Origin: Alphaproteobacteria bacterium
GTDB taxonomy: Bacteria; Pseudomonadota; Alphaproteobacteria; Puniceispirillales; Puniceispirillaceae
DNA length: 11,524 bases
Reading direction: 5' to 3'
NCBI GenBank assembly: GCA_011526395.1
Contig: WTHW01000116.1
Span: 1-11,524 of the forward strand
A model generated the notes under the pieces. That model saw only the letters and a program-made list of their open reading frames with translations, ran no database searches and was not told where the DNA came from. Positions 9,401 to 11,524 of this stretch are shown in pieces. A program made the translations under genes and the position numbers. Positions within the stretch are counted from its first letter, which is position 1, and each line of letters opens with the position of its first letter.

Positions 9401-11524
9401 GCGGTTGTTGAAGCAGGTGGTGATTTATCTGTTGAAGCTGAAGATACAACGGAAACCATCTTCACTGCTGGCGCTATCGGCGGTGCGGGCGTTGTTGGCG
9501 TTGGCGTAACAGTCGGTGTGTTGCTGGTGAATAATACAGCCCAAGCCTATATCGGTGATGGCGCAACAGTGAATGCAACAGGTCGTACATTGGTTCGCGC
9601 AAGAACGAGTGAAGATGTAGGCTCAGGCGCGCTATCAGCTGGCGGCGCTGGCATTACATCTGTTCAAGGCGTGGTAATGACACAAGTTACCAAGTCTAAA
9701 ACACATGCCTTTATCGGCGATAATGCAAGCATCAACCAGACAGATAACAGCTCCTCATCTCAAGAAGTTGCCGTATTAGCAGAGAGTGATACTGACCTTG
9801 TTTCTGTTTCAGGTTCTGGTGGTGGTGCGCTTGTGGGTGTGGGTATCACAGGTGATTCAGTCGTCCTTGAAAAAGAAACAAAAGCCTATATCGCAGATAA
9901 TGCACGTGTCACATCTGGCGGTGATATCACTGTTGATGCAGATGCGCAGACTGACATCATTCAGGTAGCGCTCTCAATCAATGGCGGCTTAGTTGGCGTG
10001 ACTGGCGCCGCTGGTATTGTTGTTGCCAAAAACGAAACCAAGGCAACGATAGGTCAAAACACAGTCATTTATGCCAGTGACTCTATTCGCCTTGAAGCCA
10101 AAGATGATACCGAAATTGATGCCATTGTTTTGGCTGGTGCTGGCGGTGCTGTGGGTGTGTCAGGCGCCTTTGGTACCTACATATTCAAGTCTGAAACTGA
10201 AGCATCTATTGATAATAACTCAACCATTACAGCCCTAGCGACAGGTGCTGGTCTGCAAGCTGCAAATGGTGATGTCGATAATAGCTCAACATCCATCGTC
10301 TCTAAGACCACGAGAGACCAAGATGGTAATGAGCAAACAGACAACTTCACCGTTGTGAATACAAGCTTTGATAATGAGACGGTTAGAGGTTTATCAATCA
10401 CTGCGGCAACAAATGAAGATGTTAATTTTGCACCAATCGGTCTTGGCTTTGGTGCAGTGGGTGTGGCTGGCGTTGTGGCTACGACAGTGGCAAATTCAAC
10501 CACAAGAGCGAAAGTTGGTTCAAACACAACAATTAATGATGATTTGACAGGTGCAGATGACGCACAAGATGTCCGCATGCTTGCAAAGTCAAACACGACA
10601 TTAAACAATATTTCATCTGGCATTTCAGCAGGCGGCGTTGCGGTATCGCTTGATATTGATACGCAAGTTTTCACCAAGCGTGTGGAGACCATTGTTGGCG
10701 ATAATGTCACAATGAAAGCAAAACAAAATGTGATCTTAGAAGCTGATAGCACAGATCGTGTTTATCAGACGATGGTCTCTGTTGCTGGTGGCGCGAATGC
10801 TGTGGGCGGTATTGTTGGCGTCTCTGTTATTGGCAATGATGTGCGCTCAGAGGTTGGCGATGATGCCACTTTACGTGCTGGCGATAATTTAACTGTTCAA
10901 TCAGACCAAGAAATGCACCTTGTGCAGACAGCAGGTAATGTCAGCGTCGGCTTTGGTGGTGCAGGTATTGGCACTTCACTTGGTGTGTTGGTTGCAAAAT
11001 CAACAAACACAGCCAAAATCGGTGATAATGCAGATATTGCAGTGCGCAATAAGTTAAGTGTTTTGGCGAATACTGATACTAATATAAATCAGAATATCAT
11101 TGGGTTTGCTGGCGACCCGACTTTGGCCATTTCAGGTTCGCTTGGCATTAATATCTTAAAAACCACAACAGTTGCCGAAATCGGTGATAACGCGCAAATC
11201 AACCAAGTTGCATCATATAATGATGTGGCAACACAGAGCATCTCAGTTATCGCGGATGATGACATCACAACACAAGGTGCAGCAGGTGCAGCAGCCTTTG
11301 CTGGTGCTGGTGGTGTCGGCATTGGGGTCGTCGCAACAGTCACACGCAATACATTAAAAGCAAGAATTGGTGAGAATGTAACTGCCAATGCAAATCAAGA
11401 TGTAACGGTGCGCGCAGATTCAACAAAGAACATCTCAAACCAAGGTATTGCAGCGGCAGGCGGTCTTGGCCTTGGCGCTGCTGGCTCAATGGCATTGACG
11501 CTCATTGGTGGTGCCATGTCTGAT
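383..11524 (+). CDS. Giant secreted filamentous adhesin, LktA/FHA-like, 3' end outside window
   Basis: The frame is open for 3,714 codons with no stop and no frameshift and continues past the window. Domains in order: signal peptide 1-31; TPS-like secretion domain about 32-300, with IDGRTSTSL, a GFNSFSIFNVYDGNEVNL stretch and NPHGI at 124-128; beta-helix turns with GDGGFVEFS at 323-331 and LIDPADI at 356-362; then more than forty degenerate modules of the form A-x-I-G-D-N-A/V-x-I followed by D-V-T-V-x-A and a Gly/Ala/Val core. This N-terminus plus module style is what I know from proteins annotated as leukotoxin LktA family filamentous adhesins. Those are exported by Sec and then by a TpsB outer-membrane pore; no such partner is in the window. 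The likely role is a surface fibre for adhesion or contact, possibly toxic, but the target cannot be read from sequence. Only two cysteines were found (1951, 1957). Acidic inserts interrupt the array. The start is the first ATG after an in-frame TAA at 371-373. Family assignment is from memory of motifs, not a search. Confidence 0.93.
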   Translation, partial: MFRRLRQSKGFKVATYLTGMLQFAFPPYAIAQSNGPQIVIDGRTSTSLITNQNVTNVYTSTVLGSTGFNSFSIFNVYDGNEVNLFLPDGASSLMNMVHDQQTVIDGYLNSYKDGKIGGDVYFLNPHGIIVGETGVLNVGSVKLATPTQDFMNNMFRANGMMNAPQVTRVEDNDIPLSPLGLISVRGAVNATGTARLSGSDVTVTGSIETGSQAVTSIQNLVNMNAGGLGGGVIDMSNIEAGITIAADDDVLIAGRLGADGADNINAGDIDVRAGDEIAVSQGADLSADGVGANSDGGSVIVFADDAAVLGAGSRLSADGGQSGDGGFVEFSAIRLVELAGGQLSAAAQNGEDGAVLIDPADIIISSDLLRDATTDGGTGDADNNTSWNAGSLTLQASNSITVNNGVTISSRRVSSSGDASAHRTANSIADSGAITLMADTIAVGTNAVITSKATGSYNAGNITFDGKRIAAGSGTEIDASAASGSAGTVLFDADDRDNASIILSGTTVRGGMITLDADSAFTPGGVYSDPTANANAEVRLLSSAELVASENISITADATQNKAGYTSGVLVQFDARRADAAIDLSGATLTATDNVTIGSASTIQTDLTPTGWGQIGTLLPLNVAVAVTNSTSDIVINGTTNISAGENLTITSDAITQSTVTSQSNSAGAALVAAVSVTENRATVLVDENASLSGSDGVSIKSKGKSQITAIADASAGSVANLSGAIAIGVGITRDNTSTLIRDNASITSANGNVDLLADSQVQTVFGARAGNDDNFTATAQSKFDAGIDDTAALNQDFMGFNIASFLKSGMASELSQVTSNMSGEGGGIQLSGALTFADVKNDTEALVTVLNPQTDDLAPSISAANGAIRLQARSILQTQSMASGRTNNGSVGGSAGIGIQLVENRLTSKINGADNASVDITSDNLTVAALTQAYEDNITDLNKYSVFVSSGVGNNGDEDEVGIAGAIAVQVSNVNDVTAEIGDNVSVSVDDDVTVTASNNTEVKVKADGSKGAQAASDRFFAVLDNASPSEEFVKTNSTSGKLGIGASFAFAITENDVTARVDGGATFTGTDNLSVIANQLSTTESEARSSGNGGVAIVPLAAISVARNNALALIDSGSTTLSIADRANIQSTQDVLTTSVGNGAAATGGDSSLQVAVGLSAGISVGFDSNTAKLARDLTVPGGLEIAALTSHDIQSGAQSSAEKIDPELIEDGDEPEESEENTADNASSNSTMDTVDSLLGTTNGQSGKVVNADAIKNKLNTNFADASGGGTGVGGPSDSDEGSAVAIAGAFGVTYAESSAVAEIASNVTVDAGSDNISISSLKNTDMTSTGDASTSGSDYNIGGGVGLNIASSTNLATIRSGADITASGLSVNAGMRSQLDADNATDATNVITASATSGSGTGEVAIAGAVALNVVLENDATALIADNTTLRLSNGALAVEATSTTSYDAASVATVGKTAGLFAGIDAALSGLQDVSVWTSHISKQFTNLTTSAINKAYSEGTLYQDSSDSDSDGGESGGGDEGGFGLGAGISINAIVSEDTTAKIEDNVTFAGTGRLASARIAATSETDMTTDAFAGAKPGAGNDPGAKTSLDAAVSVGVLLKDVDAYFGSQSTVLSNGDVEVISTANTDSKSTAKGEVSASSTAVGASVAVNVVLETNEAEFNTDLSSYNGGGLTVQADSDSTDIVLADATAAGAALDKYSNKLGISKSDLLGSSSSGSSNNDTPTSMSALNGDFSGGDSASYDLTGSDTATGENSGGEAQQSGSINIAASVGVNWADHKSSAKISGNVTIATDGDITVEATNDANYRTRGSGMSVFADKSIGVGVGLLKTGQQTHAQIGENASITTSGDDVTVRAISSENQGTDPDNSSINFGGYASSEGIAGAGGGEIGVAGSLALTFSYDNQFAKIGKGSTINSSQNVGVTSTSTNKIVSRAWAMALASDATCKDPGNCNSSSGDKTAVGASLAINIVIDNNSAEIGENVDLSGTTDNVTVAARDLSPTNAEFLLDPEDNTTTTEDYLTTNYTATLQNSSYYAEAIAGGAAQGGNAGTGALAVTVSVGKTQAIVGEGVQIGGSNVDVIAYNESDARNILGAIALAEKKAIGASVSGIYLREDVRAIIAEDTDSDASDNVTVNISGDFNVDATADQEALTIMAAGGVSTNDLALAGAFGFNVMDTDVEARIRANTTVKSTGGSVGVNATSLTDIRNFALAVSGSGGSNSVGGSLALNLFLTDKKAIIGDSASNDNNISITAADAVNVGVTAKQEILNGVISAAVSTSNNAISGALSANIVKGDSYALVQKGADINQDSSVSSTTQSVAVTAEDNTTLTDLTGTLAASSSTSVGVALAGNVMWKDVKAGINSRVTADDNVLITADTRQDLTATTVGIAASTGGFSGAGSIGIGLVKSTTYADVGSDANITTDGSVKIHAGDDTDIFMLEPAASFSTGGSALAGAVGAAVFIGTTKARILDNATVSADGDETMLVEIDSTYTSSPLLDGIFGGGDNDTRNALGDFNDNFTFDNIKDLFLTETRNTETRRGVSVTAVSDQDVISIAASGAVSSDNAIAISLSAGVGVNTTEASIGSGATVNNDISSADAGQDVVVRAISDTYWVDLSAALGVGTGTAGVGVGADVVVQVKNTNAFIAQNAVVKARQNVSVEAQARDKIINSAATIGVGSTAGVAGTASVGVIVNDTEARIDGDVQAEDNVTVDADGTSELIQIAGAVGGGGTAGIGASFGIAVVKGETTAVIGNTAQVDAKGTTSVTADSTENSVAAVLAGGIGGTVGVSVSAGIKVHDSTTKAQILGAVNQRFDNTTYTEQDVAVRATNRVTTIDVIGGIGGGGTVGVGVSLNALVVHNKAQASIESAVRAERDISVEATSAKSTKNFTLAGAAGGTVSVAGNVAVLLVGAQADEETDKQMTGSGDNNLADEADSRNNSLIVSDIISDNASDGDYSRTGTAFSEVASTIDSKQNETNIGTKFNNYDNTTSLNQTKAFITSSAVVEAGGDLSVEAEDTTETIFTAGAIGGAGVVGVGVTVGVLLVNNTAQAYIGDGATVNATGRTLVRARTSEDVGSGALSAGGAGITSVQGVVMTQVTKSKTHAFIGDNASINQTDNSSSSQEVAVLAESDTDLVSVSGSGGGALVGVGITGDSVVLEKETKAYIADNARVTSGGDITVDADAQTDIIQVALSINGGLVGVTGAAGIVVAKNETKATIGQNTVIYASDSIRLEAKDDTEIDAIVLAGAGGAVGVSGAFGTYIFKSETEASIDNNSTITALATGAGLQAANGDVDNSSTSIVSKTTRDQDGNEQTDNFTVVNTSFDNETVRGLSITAATNEDVNFAPIGLGFGAVGVAGVVATTVANSTTRAKVGSNTTINDDLTGADDAQDVRMLAKSNTTLNNISSGISAGGVAVSLDIDTQVFTKRVETIVGDNVTMKAKQNVILEADSTDRVYQTMVSVAGGANAVGGIVGVSVIGNDVRSEVGDDATLRAGDNLTVQSDQEMHLVQTAGNVSVGFGGAGIGTSLGVLVAKSTNTAKIGDNADIAVRNKLSVLANTDTNINQNIIGFAGDPTLAISGSLGINILKTTTVAEIGDNAQINQVASYNDVATQSISVIADDDITTQGAAGAAAFAGAGGVGIGVVATVTRNTLKARIGENVTANANQDVTVRADSTKNISNQGIAAAGGLGLGAAGSMALTLIGGAMSD
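417..451 (+). promoter_or_regulatory. Strong mRNA hairpin inside the signal-peptide coding region
   Basis: Bases 417-432 pair with 436-451 around a three-base loop (AAC, 433-435). The core is a perfect ten-base inverted repeat, TTGCAACATA at 420-429 and TATGTTGCAA at 439-448. Flanking pairs extend it to 16 pairs, three of them G-U. It begins 34 bases after the start codon, within reach of an initiating or early elongating ribosome. It is not followed by a clear U-run, so it does not look like an intrinsic terminator. It could slow early translation, stabilise the message or bind a regulator; function is inference. Confidence 0.5.
476..1282 (+). other. TPS-like N-terminal secretion domain
   Basis: Residues about 32-300. 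The mature N-terminus runs into IDGRTSTSL, then a FNSFSIFNVYDGNEVNL segment that matches the 'x-F-x-x-F-x-V' strand of FHA-type secretion domains, then GGDVYFLNPHGIIVG at about 117-131. In known two-partner-secretion exoproteins the equivalent motif is NPNGI, and this domain is recognised by the TpsB pore. NPHGI is a one-residue variant. I did not find the companion NPNL motif, which is also weak or missing in LktA-like proteins. The C-terminal limit is approximate, because the domain merges into ordinary beta-helix turns. Confidence 0.75.
1060..1471 (+). other. Beta-helix stalk segment with GDGGFVE and LIDPADI signatures
   Basis: Residues about 227-363 show short turns of alternating Gly/Asp and aliphatic residues, such as GGSVIVFADDAAVLG and GAGSRLSADGGQSGDGG. 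They end in GDGGFVEFS (323-331) and LIDPADI (356-362). In filamentous haemagglutinins a GDGGFVE segment shortly followed by a LIDP motif commonly marks the end of the first stalk section. It supports the family call and shows that the frame is a real secreted beta-solenoid protein. Confidence 0.7.
3986..4240 (+). other. Acidic low-complexity insert 1 in the adhesin
   Basis: Residues about 1202-1286 break the module pattern. They hold an Asp/Glu-rich run (IEDGDEPEESEENTADN), a Ser/Thr/Asn-rich run, a short likely helix (AIKNKLNTNFADA) and a Gly-rich end (GGGTGVGGPSDSDEGS) before the AIAGA core resumes. It is probably a flexible loop projecting from the solenoid. Metal binding is possible given the acidic density, but no defined calcium motif is present. 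Confidence 0.65.
4790..4966 (+). other. Helical plus Ser-Asp-Gly insert 2 in the adhesin
   Basis: Residues about 1470-1528. The first part (LQDVSVWTSHISKQFTNL, then SAINKAY) reads as an amphipathic helix with a rare tryptophan. It is followed at 1510-1528 by an acidic Ser/Asp/Gly tract, DSSDSDSDGGESGGGDEGG. The alternating Asp/Ser run is the most acidic spot in the protein seen here. A loop or domain inserted between two solenoid turns is the likely structure. Confidence 0.65.
5489..5689 (+). other. Ser/Asn/Gly-rich insert 3 in the adhesin
   Basis: Residues about 1703-1769 run from DKYSNKLGISKSDLLG through a Ser-rich stretch (GSSSSGSSNNDTPTS) to a Gly/Ser/Asp-rich tail ending in GGEAQQSG, before the core SINIAASVGV resumes. 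It is likely disordered. As with inserts 1 and 2, it sits just before a hydrophobic core strand, so the inserts share one loop position of the module. Confidence 0.6.
6233..6253 (+). other. C-x5-C loop, the only cysteine pair found in the adhesin
   Basis: C1951 and C1957 occur in ATCKDPGNCNSSSG, again in the loop before a core strand (TAVGASLAINIVI). I found no other cysteine in the 3,714 residues read. Spacing and the Asp-Pro-Gly turn between them suit a tight disulfide loop after export. Large secreted fibres usually avoid cysteine, so a single closely spaced pair is notable. Confidence 0.7.
6395..6502 (+). other. Thr/Asn/Tyr-rich insert in the adhesin
   Basis: Residues about 2005-2040 (SPTNAEFLLDPEDNTTTTED, then YLTTNYTATLQNSSYY) lengthen one module. 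The segment is rich in Thr and in N-x-S/T sites and has four tyrosines, unlike the Gly/Ala/Val cores. It is likely an exposed loop. Confidence 0.5.
7865..8017 (+). other. Phe/Asp/Asn-rich insert in the adhesin
   Basis: Residues about 2495-2545 include LLDGIFGGGDNDTRNALGDF, then NDNFTFDNIKDLFLTETRN, ending in TETRRG. It contains more aromatic residues and arginine than the surrounding modules and may hold a short helix. It separates the irregular first block from the regular second block. Confidence 0.55.
9134..9379 (+). other. Long polar insert in the second module block
   Basis: Residues about 2918-2999, rich in Asp, Asn, Ser, Thr and Glu, from ADEETDKQMTGSGDNNLADE to NYDNTTSLNQT. It accounts for the 133-residue interval between the anchors at 8984 and 9383; removing about 80 residues restores the normal period. 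It is probably a large surface loop. Confidence 0.65.
10262..10390 (+). other. Short polar insert in the second module block
   Basis: Residues about 3294-3336 (ANGDVDNSSTSIVSKTTRDQ, then DGNEQTDNFTVVNTSFDNET) lie between an anchor and its D-x-S-I-T-A-A strand. They explain the 102-residue interval from 10202 to 10508. Unlike the insert at 9134-9379, this one sits after the anchor rather than before it. Confidence 0.55.

Larger units (their letters stand above)
8138..11524 (+). repeat. Regular array of 53-54-residue adhesin modules (second block)
   Basis: Module anchors (A-x-I-G-D-N-A type) start at 8138, 8324, 8486, 8642, 8804, 8984, 9383, 9545, 9707, 9884, 10043, 10202, 10508, 10688, 10847, 11012, 11174 and 11360. 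Most intervals are 156-165 bases (52-55 residues). A second class is 177-186 bases, often from a few extra residues between the anchor and the D-V-x-V-x-A strand. Two long intervals (399 and 306 bases) carry inserts. The core of each module is more glycine-rich than in the first block, for example GGIGGGGTVGVGVSL and GGAGVVGVGVTVGVLLV. The array runs off the window. Confidence 0.85.

Noticed and set aside
9456..9540. Hydrophobic Gly/Val-rich stretches that resemble membrane segments
   Set aside because: The same core recurs in every module at a fixed phase and is followed by polar anchors; this fits a beta-solenoid interior better than dozens of membrane helices in a secreted protein.
10177..10752. 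191-codon open frame on the minus strand
   Set aside because: It lies wholly inside the adhesin, has the low-complexity Ala/Val/Ser/Thr/Pro composition of a reverse reading of repeat codons, and no recognisable domain. The same kind of shadow occurs at 6838-7266, 7285-7626 and 2368-2730.
1961..11524. Many N-x-S/T sites as a sign of glycosylation of the HMW1 kind
   Set aside because: N-V-T and N-A-S are part of the module consensus (DNVTV, DNAS), so their number is expected without glycosylation, and no glycosyltransferase gene is in the window.

Overview
The window is almost entirely one enormous gene. A continuous reading frame opens with ATG at 383 and runs without a stop to the last base (3,714 codons seen; the 3' end lies outside). 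The product reads as a secreted, repeat-built surface protein of the filamentous haemagglutinin / leukotoxin LktA-like adhesin type. It has a basic signal peptide with an AIA|Q cleavage site, a TPS-like N-terminal secretion domain with an NPHGI motif, a short beta-helix with GDGGFVE and LIDPADI signatures, and then more than forty degenerate Gly/Ala/Val-rich modules with D-N/V-T-V type strands. A small single-pass membrane protein of unknown function (24-350) sits 32 bases upstream on the same strand, probably in the same operon.

Layout: 1-23 is the leader and ribosome binding site of the small gene; 24-350 the small membrane protein; 351-382 a short intergenic gap that can fold over the next start codon; 383-475 the signal peptide, crossed by a strong mRNA hairpin; 476-1282 the TPS-like domain; about 1060-1470 regular beta-helix; about 1960-8137 an irregular repeat array interrupted by acidic, Ser/Thr/Asp/Gly-rich inserts; 8138-11524 a more regular array with a base period of 53-54 residues. 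No RNA gene, mobile element, CRISPR array or terminator is seen. Open frames on the other strand and in other frames are shadows of the biased repeat codons.

Organism: an outer-membrane (Gram-negative) bacterium is implied by the signal peptide plus two-partner-secretion style N-terminus. Base composition is moderate and codon use favours GAT, ACA, TCA, GGC and GCA. A marine proteobacterium is my guess, but nothing here fixes the taxon.

How it would work (inference): the long protein is exported by Sec, crosses the outer membrane through a TpsB-type pore that is not encoded here, and folds into an elongated beta-solenoid fibre on the cell surface. The small membrane protein may be an accessory to this or simply co-transcribed.
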